A stretch of 64,000 nt of DNA from assembly GCA_034620365.1 (NCBI GenBank), contig JAQGEQ010000189.1, positions 62,001 to 126,000 of the forward strand, given 5' to 3'. Positions 12,001 through 23,167 of the stretch are shown here, piece by piece. Within the stretch, counting starts at the first letter, position 1, and each line of letters starts with the position of its first letter. The notes under the pieces were generated by a model, which saw only the letters and a program-made list of their open reading frames with translations, had not been told where the DNA came from and made no database searches. Origin of the DNA: Pegea sp. RAD2-039. Lineage: Eukaryota > Chordata > Thaliacea > Salpida > Salpidae. The position numbers and the translations under genes are program-made.

Positions 12001-12430
12001 TCTTATCTTTATTTACACCACAGGTATGATTCAGACTATTAACAGTTAAGGGGTTAAAACTATTATGAGGTTCATTCACTTATTTCTAAATAGTTTTTTA
12101 TAAAAACAACTTTTATATTACTTAATTTTTATACTTTATAAACAAGTTTACTTAATTATCAACCAATCTTTTATTTAGTAGCTTTTTTATACAACTTCAA
12201 TTTGTTGTTAAATTAGTCAAACTAATTACCATTTTTATTAAAAGTTTAAATAAAGAAGAAAATATTACGTAATAATTTAATGTTTGTAATTCTGCTGCTT
12301 TTAATATAGCGTTTGCACAAAATAATAATTATTATTTTATCTTTTTCAAAAACAAAGCGTAGATGTAATAAAAATGTTGAATAAAAATATTCAAAATGTT
12401 TAAAGCAAACCAGTTAAGTAGTAAACTGTT
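12000..12430. other. R module and AT-rich filler
   Basis: Begins with the R module (TTTACACCACAGGTATG), repeated at 32,345, 36,190, 52,975 and inverted near 45,500 and 50,270. The rest is AT-rich and matches 36,300-36,600. No gene seen. Confidence 0.5.
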
Positions 12431-12438
12431 CGGTGCAG

Positions 12439-12501
12439 GCCAACGTAGTTAACACATTCAAGAAAGATGCCATCAAAAAACTATCTGTAAATGAAGACTA
12501 A
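12439..12501 (+). pseudogene. C-terminal exon of an unrecognised gene (A exon)
   Basis: Acceptor TGCAG, then 20 codons and TAA. The translation is near NVVNAIKKDAIKKLS, with a Thr/Phe replacement in this copy (NTFKK). The same exon is at 14,318-14,380, 36,988-37,050 and minus 49,786-49,848; only the 36,988 copy has its preceding exon. Block D begins right after each stop, so the exon and the block probably came from one locus. Confidence 0.5.
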
Positions 12502-12502
12502 T

Positions 12503-13050
12503 ACATGATGTTAAATATAAATTAAACAAAATTAAAGCAATTAAAATTTCAACAATATTTTGATTTCTCTGAATTTGTTTTTATTAAATTAACAATATTT
12601 GCTTTTCTAACATGAAGTAAGTCAAATAATAAACTGAATACAACTTTTTGCTGAAAGAGAAAATAATTAGAAAACTTTCTGATTCAAGTTTTTACTTGTG
12701 GATGCGTAAGAAAATGTAAATTAAAAGTTTATCTTTTATATGATTTACTTTTCTTAATAAGATTTTAATTTAGAAGCTATATTTTTGTGTAATATCATTT
12801 TAGCAATAAAAAAACAAATTATAACATTTTATAAATTTTCTGCTGTTATCATTTAACTTTAATTGAAAATAATTTTTTTTATATATATAAATGCAAAGGA
12901 AGGTAATATCTCGCTAACACACATTCTAACGAGTTTCTTATGTTTTTTCTCAGGAGTTTATAAGTATGTCTCCATCCGGGGTCAAACTCGGTACTTCAGC
13001 AAATAATCTTTGCTATCGAATTAAAGAAGAAATCTAGGATAACTATTGAA
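12503..13050 (+). repeat. Partial block D and cassette leader
   Basis: Block D homology runs from 12,503 to about 12,790. It then breaks into unrelated AT-rich sequence and resumes with the cassette leader (CAGCAAATAATCTTTGC) at about 13,000. No gene. Confidence 0.5.
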
Positions 13051-13057
13051 ATAGTCT

Positions 13058-13863
13058 GTTGAAACTTATTCCTATAATCTTATTTCTAAAATTAAATGTT
13101 TGAAATAATAGTATGGTACTTTAAAGCAGATATTTTCTATTTTATAAATTTCGATTAGTTTAGTATTTGTCGTGTAAATTTGCTAATAAATTATTTCGTA
13201 AAAAAAAAATTTTCTGAATTGATTGCTGTTAGCTACTTTTGACTTAAAAGTTTTTATTTAAATTATCTAAAAATATTTTTTTAGTAAATAGATGATTTAA
13301 TATAATTGAAAAGATGGGAATATATCAAAATGATGCGTCTTTGAGACAAGTGGTTAGAGAGTTTGAAGATCAAAATAACAAGATGATAAAATTATTTTTG
13401 AATCGTTAAATCAAGAGATATTTTTAGTATTAAGAAGTGCATTATAATAATTTAGCAACACATTTACGTATGCGGTAAGATACACATTTGATGTGCAGTT
13501 CAAATAACACAGCTTTTCATCTATTCTTAGATTGAAAATGTTCAATCTAAAAGACAAGATTGATGTTAATAGGTTAAATTTGCTTTTAAATCTTCATCTT
13601 TATTATTTAATATGATGTCATGACTTCGACTTGACAACTTTTGATCATATTATAATGGTCATATAAAGTTATAAATATTTACTAAGTATTTAACTAACTT
13701 ACATACTCTCAAACGGAAATTTTTTTTCTGATAATTTAATTCATTAGCAAATATACACCACAAACACTAAACTACTAGATATATATATAACGGAAAAACT
13801 CAGCGTTTGAATATCCACAAAAACAAATAATTTGTTAATTTTTGGAGTTGAACAAGTTTCAAC
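13058..13863. mobile_element. E4: short convergent-cassette element
   Basis: Plus cassette 13,058-13,198, whose second palindrome arm is broken (TTCCTAT), then a K module at 13,313-13,480, 250 bp of AT-rich sequence, and a minus cassette at 13,731-13,863. No RAD54 or tRNA sequence inside. Confidence 0.5.
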
Positions 13864-14440
13864 AGACCATATCAAAATTAAACCTAAATTATCTTCCTTA
13901 ATCAGATTGGAAGGATTATTCGCTAAATCAACATTTAGTACTTTTAAATTTGTACTTTTTCACAGCATTTAAACTTTAACAATAAATCAATATATTCTAT
14001 TATATCAAAACTTCTAATAAAATTGAAAATTAGTTTGATTAATTTAACAAAAAATTGAAGATAAATAAAAAAGTTTTATCAGCACAACTTATTTCAAATG
14101 TTTTAATTGAAATAAAAGTATTTTGTTTATTTTTTGTATAACAATGTTGATATTTCATAAAAACAAAATAAATCAGGCCTAAATAGGCGGACAGGTAAGT
14201 TTAGTTATTTAATTTTTATCTTTTAAACATAAAACTGATTGAAATTGATGTTAATATATTAATATTTATATTAAAATTTGATGCTTCTCAATTTAAGTAG
14301 TAAATTATTTAATGCAGGCCAACGTAGTTAAAACAATCAAGAAAGATTCCATCAAAAAACTATCTATAAATGAAGACTAATACATGTTGTTAAATATAAA
14401 TTAAAATATTTAATACCACACCATACAATATACCTTGATA
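13864..14440 (+). other. Cassette leader, AT-rich filler and A exon copy
   Basis: Left part is the conserved upstream region of the preceding minus cassette. The A exon (C-terminal exon of an unrecognised gene) is at 14,318-14,380 with acceptor TGCAG; here the early codons read NVVKTIKKDSIKK. Confidence 0.5.
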
Positions 14441-16940
14441 CTGATACATGATGTTAAATTTAAATTAAAGAAAATTAAAGCAATTAATTTCTATTCAACA
14501 ACATTTTGATTTCTCTTAATTTCTTTTTATTAAATTAATAATATTGGCTTTTCTAACATGAAATAAGTAAAATAATAAACTGAAATATATTGTTTTGCTG
14601 AAAGAGAAGATAATTATAAACTTTCTGATTCGAGTTCTTACTTTTGGATGCGTACGAAAATGTAAATTAAAAGTTTATCTTTTATATGATTTACTTATGT
14701 TGAAATTATATTAATTTGGAAGCCTTATATTTGTGAAAATTCATAAAATATAAATAAAAAAAATTATAAACAGTTACTCAGTTTTTAACTACCATACAAA
14801 TACTCAAACATTAATTAAATGTAATTGGTCTCAATAATATATAAAAAATCAACAATTATTTTCATTGAAAAATTGAAGTGTCTAAAAAGATATATCATCT
14901 AGTTTAAAATTGTTAGAAATTTCAGTAATCGACTTGAATACTACTATTAAGTCTTCAAATTGAACATGGAACTACTAAATAAGCATATTAGTAAATAGTC
15001 AAATTATATTTATATTAATAATATATATTAAATTAAATTAACATTTATATAACATAATATTTTATTATAAATCTAATGTTTAAAAAAAGTGAGAATTGTT
15101 TCAGTAATTAATATAAGTAATTTTTCAAATAAATGTTTTATGAAGTAAGATGATAGTATTGAGTTTTAATTTCGTCATTTTAATAATTTACTTTTTCAAC
15201 AAAGTTATTATTTTCCTTATTATGTTTTTTAATTTATTTTTATATCAGTTTTTAGCTCGTAGGTTTCTACTGTATACAGATAAAAAACAACTTATTAAAG
15301 CAAAAATAATTGGGTAACTGACTTAATGAAATCAATTCTAATTCACTTTTGGTAAGAAATTATAACATCAAAGCCACTAATAGTTATAGAAAACAAGGTT
15401 TATAACTCTATTTATCATGAAGTCATGCTTAGTATTCTATCTATTTCTTGTTTGATATTTTAATCAAAACATAAAAATTACTTTTAAACGAAGTTAATAA
15501 TCCAACAGATTTATTTCTAATTTTTTACAAAAAAAAATAAATTTCAACTTTTAAATTTATTATTCAATCTAATTAAAAATGTTGACGATTTAACCAACTG
15601 CTGATACATTATCTTCTGTACACGGACTTCCAGTTTCTTTATTGATAACTTGGCTAGTACTTTCTTCTAAATTGTAATCAACAAAACAATCAGAAAATGA
15701 GATGAAATAGGTCGGAATTCTGTTTATAATTAATATATATTTTCATCCACCAATCATATAAGTTAGTATGGAGCAAACAATAGATCAATTACAACTTATT
15801 TTACTTTGTACAGCAGTTCATATGTTTTATTTCTTCAACAAACTCAACAATCGTGGAAGGTTATAATGAAGATACAAAACGACATCTAAACCTCTTGTTT
15901 TGTTTTACTGAGTCCACATGTTTTGGTTTTACAACAATAACCTTTCTTTTTCTGCCGTACTTTACACTTTTACATAATTTCTAGAATTAATCATCAACAT
16001 ATTAATAGACTTAACGTAAAAGTTGTAGCTTACTAGTAGTTGTTGTTCGAAAAATACTTTCTTTACAACTAGCAGTCAGCCAAATGTCACCAGAATTAAA
16101 CTCATTGAAATAAGTTTATTTATAATCTCTTTTTTATATTCTAAAATCATAAATAAAGTATTCTTTAAGCTGAGTAGCATCAACTATAGAAAAACTTATA
16201 TTTACAAACCAACTTTGCTGCTAGCAGGACGCAACTAATGACCTACTTTGATAGAATGGTGGACGCCTGTTTATAAAACGTAGTATTAAATGTTTAATAG
16301 CTTTAAACTATCATGATTTTACCAAATTGTTGCTGTTTGTATTTACTTACTGGTGTTATATAATTTTGAAAATCTAAAAGTTATTAATAAAATCATCAGC
16401 AACCGTTTTCAAACAAGCTTTCATTTACTACTCATATAGGTGCTTCACTGTGCGTGAGCAGTTTATGCTAATTTATTTATACTAAAAGTATTTCAAGAGA
16501 GCCTAGAGACTGATTATCAAATTTTGAGAACCAGCAACCTTAAAATTAGAGGTAAGCTCTTTAACTAACTGTTTGTAAACACATTATTAGTTTTGTCTTT
16601 ACTAATAATTATTATGAAAAATTTGTTTAGATTTTTTAATTTAATATTTAAAAGTTAAATCACTTTACTTAAAATGTCGCCAACTAAAACCTCAGTTAGT
16701 AGTAGTAGAAGGAGCTGTTGTATATTGAATCGATATTATGATCCAAAACCTAACTAGATTACCCTCAACAAAACATTGATTTAAAAATCGTTTAACAATT
16801 TCACTATTTTGCTGGAAGCAGTTAAAAGTTTTAAAGTTCTGTGTAAAAGCACAAATACAAAATTAACAAGTGTTGATTTTATAAAAAATCCTTTCTAACA
16901 AATAAAGGAGGATAATTTAAGTTTAATTTTGAGATAGTCT
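14440..16940 (+). repeat. Block D, copy 2 (most complete)
   Basis: Full-length-looking copy. On the minus strand it has an exon-like piece behind acceptor AAACAG near 15,715, reading SDCFVDYNLEESTSQ, the cysteine-rich piece near 15,900-15,980, and GDIWLTASCKE at 16,060-16,091. The exon around 16,150-16,200 has an internal deletion relative to copies 1, 3 and 4. A P-exon relic is at 16,670-16,860. The consistent strand suggests a captured multi-exon gene of unknown family; frames differ between copies, so none is intact. Confidence 0.65.
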
Positions 16941-18847
16941 GTTGAATCTTATTCAACTCTAAAATTCAAATCTTATAGAAGTCAATGATTACATCGAATA
17001 ATTTTACGCGGATTTGTTTCATTATATACATTTGTATTAGTTTAGTGTTTGTGGTATTAATTTGCTACAAAATTATTTCGTCAAAAAAAATTTTCTGAAT
17101 TGATTTCTGCTAGCTACTTTTTACTTAAACGTTTTCATCTAAATTATCTAAAAATATTTTTATATTAAATTTATGATTTAATATAATTGAAAAGATGGGA
17201 AAATATCAGAATGATGCAACTTTGAGACAAGTGGTTAGAGAGTTTGAAGATCAAAGTAACAAGATGATAAAATTATATTTGAATCTTTAAATCAAGAGAT
17301 TTATATTTATAAGAAGAGCACTAAAATAATTTAGCAACACATTCACGTATGCGGTAAAATAAACTTTTGATATTCCCGGTCTGGAAACTTTTTTTTTACA
17401 CATTTTTGTTTCAGTCGGATTTATCTGGTAAAATGATGTTAGTGAATTTATTGATGGCAGGAACTTGTTCAATAAATGATGATAAATACGTGATTGTATC
17501 AAATTACACGCAAACGCTCGATTTCTGTGAAAAATTGTGCCGTATGAGGAGGTAGAGAACTTGATGATGATGAATTTCAATCAACATTTTGTTGTCAGAT
17601 ACGGATATGTAAGATTAGATGGAAGTATGACTATCAAAAAAAGATCTAACATCGTAGAACGAATTGTTTAATTCTTGTTGAAAATTTCTCTTTTTTATTT
17701 GGAAGCTTTAAAAAATTATGCGCAGTTCTAGAGAAAGACCAAAATTGGCCGAAATATTTATTTTCTCAATTCTAAATGTTTTTTCAACAATTCTTTTAAA
17801 GAACAGTTTTTATATAATAGTTTCAAATGAAATCTTTTTTTATGCAGACATACAGGATATATTTTTATTTAAAGTCCAATTTATTTTTGACTTTGATGTT
17901 CTTCTTGATATTTTACTATTTTAGTTCTTTTCAATTCTATAGTTTAAATACATTTTTTATTTTGATAGGTTTTTGATTTGAATTAATTAGATATTATAAT
18001 TCATATTTATTATTTACATATCCCTTAAGTTGAATTTAAAAAATGTTTTTTTAAATAAAGTACTATTAAAAATTTATTTATTTTGTTTGTTTGAAATGTC
18101 AAAAGTTTATGTTGAAATGACTTAAATTTCAATAATTATTTGTAATTTTGAAGTTATGTTTAATACTAAATAAAATTTCTTTGAAAATTATTACAAAATT
18201 CTATTTAAAATTTCTTCTATAAGTTTTTCCAATCGTTCCTTACAATATCTTTTTTTAAAAGCTTTTAACTTTGAAATTGAAAGGGTGTAATCACCTTATA
18301 TTGACTAATATTAAAAAAGTAACAATAAAAGTAAAGTAACTTTTTAAAAAGGCCATTATGTTGGGTATTGCTACGCTAGTTGTTTGTTTGGTTGACAAAC
18401 AAGTAGTAAAGCAGGAAGCTAAATCTAGTAAAATTTTACCGCATACGTAAATGTGTTGCTAGATTTGTTTAGTGCCTTTATTAAGATTATAAACATCTCT
18501 CAATTTAAAGATTCAAATATAATATATAATATAATATAAATTTTATATTCAAGCTCACTATTCATTTGTCTCAAAGTTACACATTCTGATATTTTCCTAT
18601 CTCTTCTATTTTATTAAGTAAGAAAATTGATTAAAAAATCTTATTTAGATTATTTAAATAAAAACTTTAAAGTCATAAGTAGCTAACAGGAGTCAATTCA
18701 GAAAATATTTTTATGACGAAATAATTTATTAGCAATTCTACACCACAAACACTAAACTAATGGAATTTTGTATAAAGAAACAAATCAGCGTAAAAGCGTC
18801 TTCATCATTGCATAAGTTGTTATTTTTAGAGTTGAATACGATTCAAC
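16941..18847. mobile_element. E5: convergent-cassette element carrying RAD54 piece
   Basis: Plus cassette 16,941-17,080 (TATA changed to TATATACAT) faces a minus cassette 18,717-18,847. K modules lie at 17,190-17,350 (plus) and 18,500-18,605 (minus). Same content as E1 but inverted: tRNA-Glu stub, RAD54 exon, filler, then the RAD54 stub AGTAGTAAAGCAGGA at 18,402-18,416. Only the start of the M module (about 18,340-18,360) remains. Confidence 0.55.
17372..17664 (+). pseudogene. RAD54 helicase exon fragment plus tRNA-Glu stub
   Basis: tRNA-Glu 3' stub at 17,372-17,387 (ATTCCCGGTCTGGAAA), a long T-run, acceptor TCAG at 17,411-17,414, then the exon 17,415-17,664. It reads LVNLLMAGTCSINDD, NYTQTLDFCEKLC and, after the shared 47-bp insert, [14 protein letters not shown]. 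The match ends at GAACGAAT. Missense changes (G for A, C for R, F for L) show drift. Confidence 0.9.
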
Positions 18848-19015
18848 AGACTATTTCAATTATTAAATCAAAAGTATCTTTTTCTGTTTAAAATAAAACA
18901 TTTATTAGTTTTTAATTTGTGTCTTTTGATATTTAGATGACTTAAATAGAAACTTTAAAGAGAAACGTATCTAATTGAAAGAAATTCAGAAAATTTTCCT
19001 TTGACCAACTAATTT

Positions 19016-19138
19016 ATTAGCAATTTTACACTACAAGCACTAAACTACTAGAAATTTATATAAAGTAAAACGTCAGCGACTTAAGCGATTAATAAATATA
19101 TAAATTTTCTTAATTTTTGGAGTTGAACAAGTTTCAAC
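19016..19138 (-). promoter_or_regulatory. TATA cassette, minus
   Basis: One of the two shortest copies (123 bp). The palindrome is perfect. Before TATA the motif is CGCTGACGTTTTAC, and the constant block has GCTTGTAGTG in place of GTTTGTGGTG. Shares its variable insert with 24,650-24,782. Confidence 0.6.
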
Positions 19139-19139
19139 T

Positions 19140-20066
19140 CACTAATTCAAGATTAAACCTAAATTATTTTTGTTTATTTGCTAGAAAGGATTATTTGTTG
19201 AATCAACATTTGGATTTCAATTTGTACGTTTTTACACAACATTTAACAATAAAATAATATTTCCTTTAAATTTTTAAATTTTTAATGAAAATTAAAATTA
19301 GTTTGATTGATTTAACAACAAAATTAAAGTTAAATAAAAAAGTAAGATCTGTACAAATTTCATAAAATGTTTCAAGTGAAAAAAAGTATTTCGTTTTCTA
19401 TAGAATAACAATTTAGATACTTGATAAAACAAAAGAATTTAAGTTTAGAATCAAATTAATATTTACCTAAACTGGATTCACAAAATTATTGTTGGTTTCT
19501 CTGCAATCGGTTTCCTAAAAAATATAATTTTAAGCTTTTTAATTATTTTTTGTTTTACGTCAAAAATTTTGGAATATTGAATTTTGAAATTTTGAATAGT
19601 TAGAATTTACTTGTATTTTATTTTTATTTATTTTGATATTCATATAAATTAAACTTGTAAATTAGATATAAAATAAAAGAGGTAGTTAAAGCTCATAAAA
19701 GTCATAAGAGGGATGTTAGATAGTTGGTTATCAATACTTAGTGACAATTTGTCTGTTTACTTTATTTCTTCTGGTTTTATGAAATATCTAAATAGTTATT
19801 ATATAGAATAGAAAATAGTTTTTTTTCACTTAAAATATTTAAAATATTTTTTAATTATCTAACTTTTTTATTTAACTTTAATTTTTGTTAAATCAGTCAA
19901 ACTAATTTTTATTTTTATTAAAAATTTTAAAATTTAAAAAAATATTATTTTATCGTTAAATGTTGTGTAAAAACGTACCAATTAAAAACTACTGAATATT
20001 GATTCAGCAAATAATCTTTTCTTTTAAATAAAGGAAGATAATTTAAGTTTAATTTTGAATTAGTTT
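19140..20066. other. Q-like fragments and repeat leader, no gene
   Basis: Minus-strand relics of the Q region (ETDC exon about 19,475-19,525). The GTCATAAGAGGGATG repeat is at about 19,705, then the conserved leader of the next cassette. Nearly identical to 24,790-25,709. Confidence 0.5.
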
Positions 20067-20475
20067 GTTGAAACTTGTTCAACTCCAAAAATTAAAATAT
20101 ATATCGCCAAAAAAAATTTCAAAATCGAATTGTACGCTGATTTGTTGTTTTATATAAATTTCTTGTAGTTTAGTGTTTGTGGTGTGAATTTGCTAATAAA
20201 TTGTCGTCAAAAAATTTTTCTGTAATGACTTCTTTTAGCTACTTTTTACATAAAAGTTTTTATTTGAATTATCTAAATATATTTTTTTTGCAAATTTATG
20301 ATTTAATATAATTGAAGAGATGGGAAAATATCAGAATGATGCAACTTTGAGACAAGTGGTTAGAGAGTTTGAAGATCAAAATAACAAGAAGATACAATTA
20401 AATTTGAATCCTTAAATCAAGAGATGTTTATGGTATTAATAAACGCATTATAATAATTTAGCAAATCATTTACGT
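20067..20475 (+). promoter_or_regulatory. TATA cassette with K module, plus
   Basis: Cassette 20,067-20,206; the constant block ends TTGTCGTC rather than TTATTTCG. K module about 20,295-20,475 with the ATG frame intact to its 31-codon stop. Pairs with 25,710-26,115. It is followed by the tRNA-Glu/RAD54 unit rather than a facing cassette. Confidence 0.55.
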
Positions 20476-20853
20476 ATGCGGTAAAATACACTTCTGATAT
20501 GTAGTTCAAACAACACAGCTTTTCATCTATTTTAAGATTAAAAAAGTTCAATCTAAGATACAAGAGTAATAATGGTCTAGTAGTTCATCTTTATCCTCAC
20601 AAATATTCAAACAAGATTTTATAACTTTTTATCTGAGATTTTTTCGCAATTATATTTCATTATAGAAATAATAAATTTCTAAAAAGTTGATTTTTTGCAT
20701 TTTTTTTGAGACTTTAACAAGACTTTTTAGAAATGAGTTGAAATTCGCAAAAATTTTAAATAATTTTTTTAGCATCGTTTCATAATTTCTTTATTTTTAA
20801 GTTAAATCGAAACATTTTGATAAAAGTTTCTCAATAAAAATCGTAATCACAAG

Positions 20854-20925
20854 TCCCAGGTGGTCTAGTGGTTAGGATTCGTGGCTCTCACCCACGCGGC
20901 CCGGGTTCGATTCCCGGTCTGGGAA
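20854..20925 (+). tRNA. tRNA-Glu(CUC), intact
   Basis: 72 nt. Acceptor TCCCAGG/TCTGGGA, D arm GGTCTAGTGGTTAGGAT, anticodon CTC in loop CTCTCAC on stem CGTGG/CCACG, T-arm CCGGGTTCGATTCCCGG. A run of T follows at once (20,927 on) as terminator. It sits about 30 bp before the acceptor of a RAD54 exon, so it was probably inside or next to a RAD54 intron when the locus was copied. Confidence 0.95.
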
Positions 20926-20954
20926 CTTTTTTTCAACAATTTTTTTTTTCTCAG

Positions 20955-21622
20955 CCGGATTTATCTGGTAAAATGATGTTAGTGGATTTATTAATTTATT
21001 ATAAAATTTTTAGATATGGTTTGAATTTGATTTGTGCAAATCGGCTAGTTATGTTTGATCCTGATTGGAACCCTGCTAACGACAAACAAGCCATGGCTAG
21101 AGATGGGCAAAAAAAACCTTGTTACATTTACAGATTAAAAATTTATTAAAAAGTCAATTGGAAACACTGAAAATTAAAGTGACCGAAAATGGCTTCTTGC
21201 AGATTACTCGCAACTTCAAGTATTGAAGAGAAAATATTTCAGCGCCAAGCTCATAAAAAGGCACTTTCGTCGTGTGTAGTGGACCGTGAAGAAGATGTAG
21301 CCAGACATTTCTCATGTGATCTTCAGTTGTTTTCACCCCTCGACGACACGATGAAGTCATGTGGAAGCGACACTCATTCAACACAAAGGTAATTACGTCT
21401 GTTGGTATCGCGTCAATGACGTCATCAACGCGTCACAGATGCGTCAATTGTGTGCAAGTGCGCCCTCCACCGGCTACTGCTGATTGTAATTCAGATTTAT
21501 CGGATTGGAATCACTCATATTCAGTGAGACACATTCCGAATTACATTTGCGTCTGGGACTCTTCTGGGGCAAGTTTCGCCTTTCATCAGGTCTCGCATAT
21601 CATGCAACGAAAAACAGTTTGA
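20955..21622 (+). pseudogene. RAD54 3' end, four exon pieces with introns
   Basis: Exon pieces: 20,955-20,991 ([13 protein letters not shown]), then a deletion joining it to the end of an intron; 21,014-21,133 ([20 protein letters not shown], motifs V-VI of the SNF2 helicase core); 21,203-21,388 ([19 protein letters not shown]); 21,439-21,622 (CVNCVQVRPPP ... WNHSYS), ending at TGA. Introns are 69 bp (21,134-21,202) and 50 bp (21,389-21,438). Defects: nine bases lost, so MARVWRDGQ reads MARDGQ; the donor of the 69-bp intron is AT instead of GT; two codons lost before LQLF. It matches the known C-terminal half of RAD54-family DNA translocases. The walker-type N-terminal lobe is absent. Confidence 0.95.
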
Positions 21623-21639
21623 TGACGTCATCATCTCGC

Positions 21640-22316
21640 GATATTTTTGTCTTTATTTTTCGATATTAAATTAAAAAATGAAAAAAGTTGTAAACACTGT
21701 CTTACAATAATTTTTTTACGATAATAGTTTACGATTTTTAACAATTTTTTTAAAGAACAGTTTTTATATAATAGTTTCAAATGAAATATTTCTTTATGCA
21801 GACATACAGGATATATTTTTATTTAAAGTCAAATTTACTTTTAACTTTGATGTTCTTCTTGATATTTTACTTTTTCAGTTCTTTTCAATTCTATAGTTTA
21901 AATATCTTTTCTATTTTATAGGTTTTTTGATTTGAAATATTTAGATATTATAATTTATATTTAATATTTACAGTTTTTGTAAGTTGAATTTATAAGACGT
22001 TTTTTAAACAAAGTACCATTAAAATTTTTTTACTTGAAATGTCAAAAGTTAACTTTGAAATGACTTAAATTTCAATAATTATTAGTAATTTTGAAATTAT
22101 GTTTAATACTAAATAAAATTTCTTTAATTTTAACTTTAATTTTTGTTAAATCTATCAAACTAATTTTAATTTTTATTAAAAAATTTTAAGAAAATATTAT
22201 TTGATTGTTAAACGTTGTGTAAACGTACCAATTAAACAATGCTGTGTATTGATTCAGCAAATAATCCTTTCTTTCACATAAAGGAAGAAAATTTCAGTTT
22301 AATCTTGAAATAGTTT
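21640..22316. other. AT-rich repeat after RAD54 3' end, cassette leader
   Basis: Sequence shared with 27,000-27,692 and 59,310-59,993. No gene. The last 120 bp are the conserved leader of the next cassette. Confidence 0.5.
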
Positions 22317-22819
22317 GTTGAAACTTGTTCAACTCCAAAATCTAGCAAACATATTTGCACATATAAAGGATTTCTTAAACATTTTTACGCTGATTTTTCA
22401 CTTTATATAAATTTCGATAAGTTTAGTGTTTGTGGTGTACATTTGCTAATAAATTATTTCGTAAAAAATATTCTGAGTTCACTCCTGTTAGCTACTTTTT
22501 ACATAAAAGTTTTTATCTAAATTATCTAAATACCATTTTTTTAGAAACTATTTGATATAATATAAATGGATAAGAGATGCGAAAATAGGAAGATGATGCA
22601 ACTTTGAGACAAGCAGTTAGAGAGTTTGAAGATCAAAATAACAAGAAGATAAAATTATATTTGAAACTTTAAATCAAGAGATTTATTTTTATAAGAATGG
22701 CACTAAAATAATTTAGCTACACATTTACGTATGCGGTAAAATAAGCTTCTGATATGTAGTTCAAACAACACAGCTTTTTATCTATTTTTAAATAAGAAAT
22801 ATTCAATTGAAGAAAAACA

Positions 22820-22891
22820 GTTACAATAGTCTAGTGGTTAGGATTCTTGGATTTCACCCACGCGGCCCGGGTTCGATTCCAGGTCTGGGAA
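22820..22891 (+). pseudogene. tRNA-Glu pseudogene
   Basis: Aligns over 72 nt with the intact tRNA-Glu, but the acceptor 5' strand is lost (TTACAA for CCCAGG), the anticodon stem has a mismatch and the T-stem has an A for C. The anticodon now reads TTC (also Glu) in ATTTCAC. Box B is intact; box A is nearly so. Confidence 0.85.
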
Positions 22892-22917
22892 CTTTTTTTT
22901 CACAATTTTTTTTTCAG

Positions 22918-23167
22918 CCGGATTTATCTGGTAAAATGATGTTAGTGGATTTATTGATGGCAGCAACTCGTTCAATAAATGATGATAAATACGTGATTGT
23001 ATCAAATTACACGCAAACGCTCGATTTATGTGAAAAATTGTGCAGTATGAGGAGGTAGAGAACTTGATGATGATGAATTTCAATCAACATTTTGTTGTCA
23101 TATACGGATATGTAAGATTAGATGGAAGTATGACTATTAAAAAAAGATCTAACATCATAGAACGAAT
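22918..23167 (+). pseudogene. RAD54 helicase exon fragment
   Basis: Acceptor CAG at 22,915-22,917. Reads [29 protein letters not shown], then stops at the shared 47-bp insert; [14 protein letters not shown] follows in another frame. It ends at GAACGAAT like the E1 and E5 copies. Confidence 0.9.

Noticed and set aside
17718-17924. Frame beginning MRSSRERPKLAEIF, also at 23,221
   Set aside because: Lies in the filler after the RAD54 exon; the other orientation copies (E1, E2) break it, and it has no protein-like conservation.
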